This document shows positions 34,010 to 43,828 of a DNA stretch of 64,000 nucleotides, piece by piece. The position numbers and the translations under genes are program-made. Source of the stretch: Pseudo-nitzschia pungens (lineage: Eukaryota > Bacillariophyta > Bacillariophyceae > Bacillariales > Bacillariaceae). Under the pieces are notes generated by a model that saw only the letters and a list, made by a program, of their open reading frames with translations, had not been told where the DNA came from and did no database searches. Within the stretch, counting starts at the first letter, position 1, and each line of letters begins with the position of its first letter. The DNA lies in contig CM074763.1 in assembly GCA_037355855.1 (NCBI GenBank), positions 5,084,001-5,148,000 of the forward strand, given 5' to 3'.

Positions 34010-34605
34010 ATACGACGACGATTGGAACAAGGAGGGACGAAAGGTACGATCGGAACAAGGTGGGACGACGACGCGAGAGAGGACGACGACGCGAGAGAGG
34101 ACGACGACGCAAGGGACGACGACGAAGCGAGGGACAACGACGACACGAGGGACGACGACGACGAGCGGAACAAGGAGGGACGAAAGGTACGATCGGAACA
34201 AGGTGGGACGAAGCAGACTATCGGAACAAGGAGGGACGACGGGGGAACTAACGGACTGTTGTTTATTTTGTACAAACACCGATCGGAACAAGGAGGGACG
34301 ACGAATTCCAATCGGAACAGGGAGGGACAACGAACACCGATCGGAACAAGGAGAGACGACAAACACCGATTCGAACAGGGAGGGATGACGAACGGAGGGA
34401 CGACGAACACCGATTGGAACAAGGAGGGACGACGAACACCGATCGGAACAACAAGGAGGGACGACGAATTCCGATCGGAACAAGGAGGAGGGACGACGAA
34501 CACCGATCGGAACAAGGAGGAGGGACGACGAACACCGATTGGAACAAGGAGGGACGACGATGAACACCGATCGGAACAGGGAGGGACGACGACAAACACA
34601 AGGTA
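34010..34605. repeat. Tandem array 4 (about 30-bp unit)
   Basis: Units read approximately CGATCGGAACAAGGAGGGAC followed by GACGAACAC; about 11 lie between 34278 and 34600, with shorter GCGAGAGAGGACGACGAC units at 34070-34150. The long ORF here (from 33707) is an artefact of the array. Confidence 0.85.
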
Positions 34606-34654
34606 TGCGTAGTTCGTTAAAAATATTCTCGTATTTTCTGCTTTTAAAATATAG

Positions 34655-35640
34655 GTGGTTGCTGTTTGCTGCTTGCTGTCCCCCCTGTATTATCGACGCG
34701 TGGTTGCGGCTTCCGACGCGTTGCTGCTTGCTGCTTGCTGTTGCCCCCTGTATTATTGACGCGTTGCTGCTTGCTGTCCCCCCCTGTATTATCGACGCGT
34801 TGCTGCTTGCTGCTTGCTGTCCCCCCCCCCTGTATTATCGACGCGTTGCTGCTTGCTGCTTGCTGTCCCCCCCCCCTGTATTATCGACGCGTTGCTGCTT
34901 GCTGTCCCCCCCCTGTATTATCGACGCGTTGCTGCTTGCTGTCCCCCCCTGTATTATCGACGCGTTGCTGCTTGCTGCTTGCGGCTGCTTGCTGTCCCCC
35001 CCTGTATTATCGACGCGTTGCTGCCGCTTGCTGCTTGCTGCTTGCTGTCCCCCCTGCTGTATTATCGTTGCTGCTGCTTGCTGCTTGCTGTCCCCCCTGT
35101 ATTATCGACGCGTTTGTATTATCGACGCGTTGCTGTTTGTATTATCGACGCGTTGCTGCTTGCTGTCCCCCCCTGTATTATTGACGCATTGCTGCTTGCT
35201 GCTGCTTGCTGTCCCCCCCCCCTGTATTATCGACGCGTTGCTGCTGCTTGCTGTCCCCCCTGTATTATTGACGTGTTGCTGTTTGTATTGACTGTTTGTA
35301 TTGACGCCTTGTTGCTGCTGTGTTAGATTTTTTTTCTACATAAATCCCTGTACAATTTGTACTGGAAAATCGATTTTTTTGATTGGCTCATTCACTCAGC
35401 ACCTCTATCTGCTTGCTGTCCCCCCTGTATTATCGACACGTCGACACGTCGCTGCTTGCTGCTGCTTGCTGTCTCCCCTGGTGTATTATCGACGCGTTGC
35501 TGCTTGCTGTCCCCCCCTGTATTATCGACGCGTTCCTGCTGCTTGCTGCTTGCTGTCCCCCCTGTATTATCGACGCATGGTTGCTGCTTGCTGTCCCCTG
35601 CTCTCCCTGTATTGTCGACGCGTTGCTGCTGCTTGCTGTG
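34655..35640. repeat. Tandem array 5 (about 40-50 bp unit, roughly 20 copies)
   Basis: Units alternate TTGCTGCTTGCTGTCCCCCC with TGTATTATCGACGCG; the C-run varies from 5 to 10. The array is broken at about 35300-35405 by a short unique stretch. Apparent ORFs in all plus-strand frames follow from the repeat. Confidence 0.88.
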
Positions 35641-36700
35641 ATGGTGGGGGTGTCGAACTGAAGGGAGGGTGACTTCTGCTTTCGCAGAAGAAATAAAATC
35701 CATAAGATCGTTCTTAACATAATAAGTTCGGCAATCAATGTTGGACTTCAAGTGAAATGAAAGTCCTCTACAGACATATCGGTAGGTGTGAAAGTGGCTC
35801 GATTCTTGTTTGTATCCCTTGAAGGATTTTGATTTTCTACTTCTTCCGGAGGCAATGCAGTTGCGACAATGGAATGTCTTGGGTATTCTGGGCTCATTGG
35901 CAAAGTGCCTTGGGTCCGACGAAGCTTTCGGCATGGTGGTGTGTGTTTTTGTGATGCGATTCTTAGCTGGGGTACCGGTATGTGATGTGACACCACTGAA
36001 AAAAAAAGTTCACAAAGGTGCACGACGTAACCCTTTGGTTTGATTGAAGTAAATTGGATTAAAAATTATTTGTTGTGTTGAGTCAAGTGTGTCAAATGTG
36101 TAAAATGGAATGAAAGTGTGAAGAGGGACTGAATGTCAGGGTCTAGAACAGAACATTTCCGTCGACACGTTGGGGGAGTTGAGAAAAGGGAGAAATGTGG
36201 TTGAGAATAATGGAAAAAAGGTTGTGAAATAAAAAATTGGGGTCGTGTTTTTTTTAGACAAGTCGCGATCCGGTCGCGATCGGGTCGCGATTGGTCGCGA
36301 TGGGTCGCGAAACAGTTTTCGGACGTGCGATATCTCGCTTCCTTTTACACCCCCAATCACAACCCCAGGACCTACACATACTAACAGCGACCTCACCTCT
36401 TTGATTCTGCTATTTGTTCAGTTGCTTGATGCTTTGTTTGGTTGAGTTGGTTGCCAATTCACCAGTACAGATTCTACAGCAATTCGTTCGATCTGCAATC
36501 TGTTCCCAAGCTCCCCTGAAGGCCCTTCGATATATCTTACTATACTCAAGGTTCTACACTGTTTCCAAGCTGCTTAAGTGATTCTCACTTAATGTTCTAC
36601 ATTCTTCGAAGTTCCTTGCTGAGTCCTCATAAGTCTTTTCAAGTCGAAGTTCACGAACAGCCCCTTCCACTGTAGGAATCTTTCTACAAGAAATTCCAGC

Positions 36701-37500
36701 TGTCATCTGTTTTCAAGTCCATTGCCCTGCTGGTCCATAAGCGTTTTCGCTTATGGTCCTACTGTTTTCTGACCCAAGCCCCAAAGTCGCTAAGTACAGT
36801 TTGCTTATGGCTCCACTACCTACATAACCCTCTCAGGTGTACAGTACAAATGTCATCTGTTTCCAAGTCTACTGCCCTGCTGGTCCATAAGCGTTTTCGC
36901 TTATGGTCCTACTGTTTTCTGACCCAAGCCCCAAAGTCGCTAAGTACAGTTTGCTTAAGGCTCCACCATCTACATATACCTCTCAGGTGTACAGTATAAT
37001 TGTCATCTGTTTTCAAGTCTACTGCCCTGCTGGACCATAAGTGTTTTCGCTTATGGTCCTACTGTTTCTTGATCCAAGCCCCAAAGCCGCTAAGTACAGT
37101 TCGCTTAAGGCTCCACCATCTACATATACCTCTCAGATGCACACTTCAACTGTCATCTGTTTTCAAGTCTACTGCCCTGCTGGACCCTAAGTGTTTTCGC
37201 TTAAGGTCCTACTGTTTTCTGACCCAAGCCCCAAAGCCGCTAAGTACAGCTTGCTTAAGGCTCTCCTACCTACATAACCCTCTCAGATGCACACTTCAAC
37301 TGTCATCTGTTTTCAAGTCTACTGCCCTGCTGGACCATAATTGTTTTCTTTTATGGCCCTACTGTTTTTCCTGACCCAAGCCCCAAAGTCGCTAAGTACA
37401 TGTTACTTAACGCTCCACCACCTACATATACCCCTCCAGTTCACAGTACAGCTGAGACCTGTTTTCAAGCCTACAGCCCTGATGGTCCATAAGTGTTATC
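36701..37500 (+). repeat. 150-bp phased hairpin repeats in the LINE-family 5'UTR
   Basis: TGTCATCTGTTT or its variant begins at 36701, 36851, 37001, 37151 and 37301, exactly 150 bp apart, and a diverged sixth unit begins near 37451. Each unit has a stem-loop of the form CATAAGCG-TTTT-CGCTTATG or a variant. Related CCTAAGTG/CGCTTAAGG hairpins occur at 43180-43560 and 49467-49500, in the 5'UTR of the larger LINE insertion. Confidence 0.88.
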
Positions 37501-37557
37501 ACTTAGAGCCCCTGTTTCCAAGCTACTACGGGAGAGCAAATTCATTCGAACAGAAGG

Positions 37558-37669
37558 CCAGCTGTTACGAATTTGAATTTGGTAGTAGGCTCCACTGCCT
37601 CTACGTGTTTCTGAAGTGCTACTACGAAGTTCAAACAGGAGGACAGCTGTTACGAATTTGGTAGTAGGC
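37558..37669. repeat. CAGCTG-arm repeats inside the LINE derivative
   Basis: Two direct copies of a CAGCTGTTACGAATTT...GGTAGTAGG arm (37558-37588 and about 37643-37669) resemble the right arm of the palindromic repeat at 10691-10785. Confidence 0.5.
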
Positions 37670-38079
37670 TCCGTACTATATGTACCATACAGTGGTAAGG
37701 AATGTGTTTGGGGCACTCGCATTACTGATGCTGCAACACAGCATGCTGAGACCAGTTTCGCTTGCGTCAGCTGACCACTTGCATTACTGATACTATGTAT
37801 CTGAGGACGGGTTTTGCTTGTGTCAGCTGACCACTCCAAGCATTACTGATGCTGTACAGCGGCATTCAAGGGACAGTTTTGCTTGTGTTTTCCCTTTCAC
37901 GTTCTTGTTACCCCGTCTCCTGTACGCTTTGCAACCGCTGTGTCTGTTGTGCTCTGGACTGGTTCGTTTTTTTCCTGTTTCTTACCAAGGTTTGTTTGCA
38001 AAATAGCCGTCCTTACAACCTGGGGCCTATTCCCCATGGTTGAGGCGGCGCGTCGTTCTACAACTTGGGGCCTAACCTC

Positions 38080-38176
38080 TCTTCGATTGAGGCGACGATA
38101 AAGTCTGGTTACAGACTGAGTAGCTTTTAACCACCTTCGGTGGATTTTCCTACTTAAATAAGTATATTATTATTAT
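38080..38176 (+). repeat. LINE 3' tail, copy C
   Basis: It has the AGTCTG-GTTA-CAGACT stem-loop (about 38095), a second stem CCACC-TTC-GGTGG (about 38132-38144) and a TATTATTATTATTA end. Copies A (53718-53811) and B (61433-61524) share this architecture; the second stem has changed on both sides (CACC/GGTG there). Confidence 0.88.
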
Positions 38177-38194
38177 TAGTACTATCTGCCCTTT
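38177..38194. repeat. Right TSD of the LINE-derived insertion
   Basis: Exact copy of 30590-30607. Confidence 0.92.
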
Positions 38195-38827
38195 CCTAGT
38201 ATCTCTGATTTCTCCACCGCTCACTTGGAAAAAGACGTTCTTGTTGATGGATAATCATGTCATAGTATCCTTGTTTCCAAAATAGTAGTGTGTGACAGAA
38301 TTGATAGAAATAATTCGAACGGAAACCTGCAAATTCAGGATTTCTAGGTACTAGTACTAGTACTCCAGCATGAAAGACAGCCTTCTTTCAGGCTAGGAAG
38401 AATGATCCAGTTCATGACTAAAGGCACAACATTTTGCACTCAAATTTCTACAAGGCAATGACAAGAATTGCTTCGTCTTGTGTAATGGCATGTCTTTCGA
38501 CCATTGCGTCAAAATCCCATGGCAGAAATTGAAAGGAATAGAAGGGAACGACCGATTCCTTGAACAATTTATTTTCATGGCGACTACATTTGTAGAGATT
38601 TGTACATGTAGGATGCTGTATGCATCGGACAGGTCCTGCATCCAAGCTACAGCAGCTACGGAAACTATTGCAAACTTCGTGCTTCTCAGTGGTATTCTTC
38701 ATCTACAGCGAATGAAACAAATCAAACTACGTCAAGCCCACGACACATTCGACACGGGCGCACTGAACTGTGGGTTAATGATTTGAACCACAGAGGATTT
38801 TAACTGGCCAGACTTACTTTTTACTTG
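38195..38827. other. Intergenic region, nothing recognised
   Basis: Unique sequence between the LINE-derived insertion and the end of the ABC gene. Two overlapping ORFs on opposite strands (38448-38786) have no recognisable features. Confidence 0.4.
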
Positions 38828-40058
38828 TTAGGCCTCACTCGTTTGACGATGGCCATCCATCTTACCAGCATTGCCCATCATATCAGCAAGAGTTCCTTGC
38901 CGTTGCGGTTGCGTTGTCGATGTTTCTTGCATGGGAATATTTCGTCCACTCGCATATCCACCCTGTCGATCTGTTGGATCCAACTCCATGGCGGCGTAGG
39001 TGGCTTTTTCATACTGGTTTTTGGCCCGGGCTTCCTCCAGTTCTTTTCGCAACCAGTGGTCGGCAATCGCAAGCATTTTTGCTGGATGGTTGTCCCTCTT
39101 CAATTGCTGGTATTTTTCCAAGTCGTTCATCTTTCCCTGCCAACCACATTTTCCTTTGTTATTCAAATAAAATAGGTGTGTTGCCCAGTCGTCGAGGCCA
39201 TCAAAGATGTGGGTCGCATATAAGATTGTGGCGCCTCGCTCGTCACTTTCTTTTACGAGCCACTTCAGCAAATCCTGACGCACGCAAACATCCAAGCTGG
39301 TTGTGATTTCATCGAGCAACAAAATTTTGAAGGGTCTCACTAGACCCAACATAATTTGTACACGCCGGCGTTGTCCATCAGATAGTTGGTGCATGTGCCA
39401 GTTCAGGTCGATTCCAAGCATGCGAACCAATTCATCACGGCGTTCGGGATAAGAATTTTGGAGTTTTTCCTATGGTTAATGGTTACGTTGTGAAAATAAC
39501 ATCGCATGACATAATTCGTTTACAGCAGCAATCCAGAATGGCAAAATAGTAAGAAAAAGATAGCGTGAGACTCTTCTGTACACTACGGCAAAATGTTTCA
39601 GATTTTCACATGGAAGTCGCCATTTTCCAGACACGATCAACCCTACGTACCATCATTTTGTACACGGGGATATCAGCACATAGGGGTACAGATGCTCCAA
39701 CAAATGCAATTGATGTCATTCCCCAGTCACAATTGAGGTAAGCGCGGTGGAAATTCAACTTCGTTTCACGGAAGGAATTCAATCCCAAAACCTTCACTTC
39801 TTGCTGTGTCAAGTGGCGTCCAGCAATGATACGTAGAAGTGTCGACTTTCCACTGCCATTGGCGCCAATCAATAGACATCGAGACCCTGTTTTAAGAGTC
39901 AGATTTAGATTATGGAGGACGTTACGTTCGTCATGTTGATCCAATGCGCCAGTGCTGCTGTATCCGAACGTCAAATCCTTGACTTCGATAGCATTTGGAC
40001 CGTAGTCTTTGATCTGTGGCAATGGTTTCGGCGTGATACGTTTCTGTTGCAGAGTCAT
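38828..40058 (-). CDS. CAF16-type soluble ABC ATPase (349 aa, two exons)
   Basis: Exons 40058-39651 and 39469-38828 join in phase 0 across a 181-bp intron with a GTACGT donor and TAG acceptor. Walker A (GANGSGKST, residues 65-73), the signature LSDGQ (165-169), Walker B (ILLLDE, ending at 190) with a following SLD D-loop, and the H-loop in YATHIFDGL are all present. There is no membrane domain. Signature LSDGQRRRVQI and the overall length fit CAF16/ABCI-class proteins; yeast Caf16 is associated with the CCR4-NOT complex. The C-terminal 90 residues are a charged helical tail and a Gln-rich end. Upstream DNA (40059 on) is its promoter side. Confidence 0.82.
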
Positions 40059-41145
40059 GATAGATTCAACTTAGACTTGTGATGTGAGGTGAAGGCAACG
40101 ATTAATGACCAAACAAGTATGTTTTGTGCTTTGTGGCAGTGATGGGACCCTAAAATAATTTATTTGTTCTGTGTGCAAAATAATGCGACGACTGGATAGA
40201 TAACCTTACCGTTTAGTGCGGGAGTGACTCATCGAAAACGTTTGTCACGTCCTGTATGATGATGTTGTGATGGCACGTTCTTGTCCGCACGCCCTTTCTC
40301 AGAAAATGATATTTTGAGATACAAAACTCGACCGATTCATTCGACTACCGGCCGTATCCATAGTTGGTACGAAGTAAATTTTATTGGCGGTTGTTACGCG
40401 TCCATCCCTACGGTAGGCTTGTTCCTTTTTTGAGAAATTCTGATTCAATTATGCATCCGACAATCTCGTACGGGTAAAGTTAACCTTACATATGAGTGGT
40501 TTCAATCAAAATGAATTTTCCTACCGTAAGGTTACGTAGTAAGATTAACCTTACCATGAAACTGCGAAAGCAAGAAGAATCTTATCTGCCAATAAACATT
40601 TACCTTAACTCGTAAGGTTATCGTACAAAACTGCAAGAGTAAATGAAAAATACCGTAACCTTACGGTAACCTTACTGTGATGGTGAAGCGGAGAACATCA
40701 AACATGCAACATACCGTACCGGTAAGATACCGGTAAGTTACCCCCACTAAACCTTATCCGACATCACAAATCCTTCACTCTAATACCGATTTGCAATCCC
40801 ATAATCGATGACGATGGCAAATGTAATGAGTTAGGAAAAGGTTTGGACATAGACCCCCGCAAAACGAAGAGCAAACCCACGACAAACCACATTACTTTGT
40901 TCTACCGGTACTTACAACAATCGGCACCTTCTCGTTAAAAAATCCAAACGTTGACTATGATAGAATTTCTGAGTTAGGCACGTAACGTGATCCTCTTTGC
41001 TCATTCATATGAAAGACATTGGACGAGAAGGGTTTATGTTGAATCATTTGTCTATATTTTGTGCCTATAAAATTCGAAAGAAAGATATCTCTTGGAAAGA
41101 CACGCTGAAACTAGTTTGCTCTACCTTTACCGAATTCGTTGTGTA
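40059..41145. other. Intergenic region rich in GTAAGGTTA/TACCGTA words
   Basis: Between 40470 and 40745 the sequence is dominated by CCGTAAGGTTACG, CTTACGGTAACC and TACCGGTAAG words. The rest is unique AT-rich DNA, including the SDR gene's 3' side. A 95-codon ORF at 40997-41284 overlaps the SDR gene on the other strand and is not credible. Confidence 0.45.
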
Positions 41146-42117
41146 CTATGTATCATCGTCGCCGTACGCTTTTCCTTGTTCGATCACGACTTCGGCGAAT
41201 GACTTATACGCCCTACCCAAACCCTTTGCTTTTTCATCTGGGAATATGAGGAATGGGGGAAAGATTGTTGACGAGGATTCATGAGTATCGCTACTCGCTC
41301 TCCCCTTCATGGCATTGATCAGGCTTTTTGGTACGATGGACGGTGGTGGAGCCGTGGCCGCCACAGCAGGTAAATTGGCAACCATGTCGGTCAGTATGGG
41401 TCCCGGATGAATACTGACTACGTGAACGCCCCTCGATCCTAGTTCGTGCCGCAGTGCCTGCGCTATCGAATACGAAGCAGCCTTGCTTGCACTGTACGTG
41501 GATACATCTGGCGCAGCGCAGCGCAACGACGCGGCTGAATTGATTTGCACAAAGATCCCCTTTCCGTGGCGCTGTTCCAATGCGGGCGCAAATGCATGGG
41601 CCAATCGCATGAATCCATACACGTTCACATCCATCTCATATTTCAGGTTCTCGATCGAACTTTCTCCTTCGAGTGGTCCTGTGCGTGTCAAAACCCCAGC
41701 ACTGTTAATTACGATGTCCACATCGGTTGCAATCGTTGCAATATCTCGGATGGTTCCTGGATCGTTCATGTCCAAACGAATGGGAACGACTTCACCCTCA
41801 CAGCCATTGTGTATATCGTTACCATTCGTTTCACGATCCCCCATTCGATCGCCGAAGGCACTCTCTAGGGATTGAATGTCGCGAACGGCTGCGTAAATCT
41901 TCGAAGCACCATGTTCTAACAATGTTTCGACGAATGCCCTTCCGATACCGCGATTGGCTCCCGTTACCAACGCGACTTTCCCCTCGATATCTTCGCCAAT
42001 CGATTGTAATAGAGGATACTGCTCCTGCAGTCGCTGTTGTTCCATCCTTTGTAGCGTTGTTAACTCTCGAGGAATGACAGGGGTTGTATGGCGGAAAGTT
42101 CTTACGCGAACATACAA
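41146..42117 (-). CDS. Classical short-chain dehydrogenase/reductase (323 aa)
   Basis: It has the Rossmann cofactor motif TGANRGIG (residues 52-59), NSAG (138-141), and the catalytic Ser194-Tyr208-Lys212 set in INSAAS and YSASK. The HPGPILTDM motif after the catalytic Lys is also standard. The start at 42117 gives a 45-residue N-terminal extension before the fold; a second Met at residue 25 could be the true start. No transit peptide is clear. The substrate cannot be read from sequence; a strand-2 Arg (AAVRD) suggests NADP preference, by family analogy. The gene is intronless and lies about 440 bp from the LINE insertion. Confidence 0.85.
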   Translation of the reverse strand: MYVRVRTFRHTTPVIPRELTTLQRMEQQRLQEQYPLLQSIGEDIEGKVALVTGANRGIGRAFVETLLEHGASKIYAAVRDIQSLESAFGDRMGDRETNGNDIHNGCEGEVVPIRLDMNDPGTIRDIATIATDVDIVINSAGVLTRTGPLEGESSIENLKYEMDVNVYGFMRLAHAFAPALEQRHGKGIFVQINSAASLRCAAPDVSTYSASKAASYSIAQALRHELGSRGVHVVSIHPGPILTDMVANLPAVAATAPPPSIVPKSLINAMKGRASSDTHESSSTIFPPFLIFPDEKAKGLGRAYKSFAEVVIEQGKAYGDDDT

Positions 42118-42555
42118 TTACCGTCCTCGTACTGGTACGTGTTTCAATCAAAATACAATAGATGCGGCCTGCGACCCCTTAGTTACCGTACGGTAATACC
42201 GTACGGTACCGAAGGCGCTGTAACCATGATCAGGGGATTTGGGGAAAAACTTAACACTTTGATTCAAACTTTCAAAATGACTTTCTGAGTTTGAAATTTT
42301 AAAGTCACATTGGTTATCTTCAGGAGTTATATGAAGTGATAGTAGTTTCATTTTAATTTTGGATATCTCCTTTCAATTCCTTATCGAAGGAAGTGATACC
42401 GTACCATTTTTTCATTCTTGTGCTGCAACACTGTATTTTATGGGGCAAAAACAGTCCATAGTAGTACAATACACCAGAAGAGTTGTTCACACCGTCATTG
42501 CTTGCAAGAAAGATTTCTACAGGACATGGAAGATAAAATCCGCGCTCCAATTGAT
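42118..42555. other. Intergenic region, probable SDR promoter
   Basis: It contains two adjacent TACCGTACGG words (42186-42207) and AT-rich sequence. No other gene is apparent. The LINE insertion's left TSD follows. Confidence 0.45.
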
Positions 42556-42574
42556 TTAAGTCCAGACTCCAGAC
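42556..42574. repeat. Left TSD of the composite LINE insertion
   Basis: TTAAGTCCAGACTCCAGAC, found again at 61525-61543. The leading TT may be shared with the tail microsatellite, so the strict TSD is 17-19 bp. Confidence 0.9.
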
Positions 42575-43615
42575 AATTTTGCGACGCGCGATTTTGTCCG
42601 ACGTTCCGATGTTCCAGTACTTAAAACACGTAGATTTCTACACAACTTTCCCCTTTGATATCTCACTCACTTCTAAAGCTCCTACAACACAACCAAGCAC
42701 TACACCTATCAACAGAGACCTCCCCTATCTGATTCTGCTGTTTGTTTGGCTGCTCCTTGCTTCCTTTGGTTGCTGTGGTTGCTTGTTTCCTCTGCCGGTC
42801 GGTCGATCGATTCGGCAACAACAGCACCAACACGAAAACAAGGACACATAATTTCCTACAGTGGTTCCAGTACTAATTCTACAGCTGCTTCTGTTCCGCT
42901 TTGTCTCCGAGCTCGGTTTTTTTTGATCTGTTTTCAAGCTACCTTATTATTTAACGCTATACAGTCTTTCAAGCCCCTTAAGTGATACCCACTTAACGTT
43001 CTACATTCTTCAAGGTTCCTTGCTGAGTTCCCTAAGTCTTTTCAAGTTGAAGTTGTCGAACACATATACACCCCCCCTTCTAGAAGGTTCCTACTCGCTG
43101 ATCCTTAAGTCCTTGCAAGTTCGCGCGAGCATATCTTCCAGTTCCCCCCTTTATTTTCAAGCCAATTGCCCACTACTCCTTAAGTGTTTCTCACTTAAGA
43201 GTACCCCTGTTTCCTAGCCAAGCCCCCTAGTCCCTAAGTGTTTTCGCTTAAGGCTCCCCCTACTACACCTGTTTTCAAGCCAAGACCAACCGATCCCTAA
43301 GTACCTCTTACTTATTGCACTCTTGTTTCCAAGACTACAGCTACTACCGCCCCTTGTTTTCAAGACTACAATTCCCCTGGTCCCTAAGGGTTCGCGAGTT
43401 CCCTGATCCCTAAGTGTTTTCGCTCTTAAGCAACCCCAACTTGAACTTCAAGTTCGACACTGTTTTCAAGACACAAGTCTCCCCCTGGTCCCTAGGTGTT
43501 TCTACTAAAGCCCCTGTTTTCAAGCAAGCAGCTTCCCTGGTCCCTAAGTGTATCGCTCAAGGTCCCTGTTTTCAAGCCAATTGCCCCCGGATACTGTTTC
43601 CACTGTTTCCCTGGT

Positions 43616-43804
43616 TGCCATACCCCGGGTCTACTAGTGATTAGAATAGTAGTGATATGCAAATTGTGAGCTCTATTGGTTAGTCTATTTGCTACAGTTC
43701 TAAGAGCCTTCCGAATCAGCGATTCTGTCGACTCGCCGATTGTTTTTATCCTTATCCTTAATCCAGTCCCGAGTAGACTCGTGACTGTATTCCGGTGCAC
43801 GGCA
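43616..43804 (-). repeat. 3' LTR of Ty3 copy 2
   Basis: TG...CA ends, 189 bp. The termini match copy 1's LTR; the middle differs. Confidence 0.93.
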
Positions 43805-43828
43805 TGCTCCTCCATGGTACTGCAACAA

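Larger units (their letters stand above)
30695..36325. mobile_element. 5.6-kb TIR-bounded element composed largely of tandem-repeat arrays
   Basis: The left end CGTCCGAAAACTGTTTCGCG (30695) and its inverse ending at 36325 match exactly for 24 bp. Extra TCGCGACC-type motifs sit just inside both ends, especially 36262-36310, like subterminal transposase sites. The uninterrupted LINE 5'UTR at 42640-42670 shows the empty site; lengths agree if the TSD is TG or TGC. The inside is five different arrays (31195-35640) plus AT-rich spacers. No intact transposase is visible; a Cys-containing ORF fragment at 35745-35934 (minus) is the only non-repetitive protein-like piece. Superfamily unknown. Confidence 0.78.
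30608..38176 (+). mobile_element. Non-autonomous LINE derivative (about 1.94 kb without insert), interrupted by a TIR element
   Basis: The insertion is bounded by an exact 18-bp TSD. Its 5' end (GCATTTTGTCCGACGTTCCG at 30623, then a block reaching CTACACAACTTT) matches the 5' end of the big LINE insertion at 42585-42650. After the foreign element at 30695-36325 the match resumes with GATATCTC at 36330 (42658 in the other copy) and continues through the hairpin-repeat 5'UTR. The 3' end (38080-38176) is the LINE tail with two stem-loops and a TTA run. No ORF1 or ORF2 remains, so it must have been mobilised in trans. Confidence 0.88.

Noticed and set aside
33707..34612. 301-codon plus-strand ORF and overlapping minus-strand ORFs
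   Set aside because: Open frames result from a ~30-bp GA-rich tandem array; composition is purely repetitive and all frames are affected.
34539..35672. Cys/Leu-rich ORFs of 90-250 codons in all three plus frames
   Set aside because: They are readings of one tandem array (TTGCTGCTTGCTGTCCCC unit); no start context or domain.
30695..36325. CRISPR-like interpretation of the repeat arrays
   Set aside because: Units are directly tandem without unique spacers, and the genome is eukaryotic.
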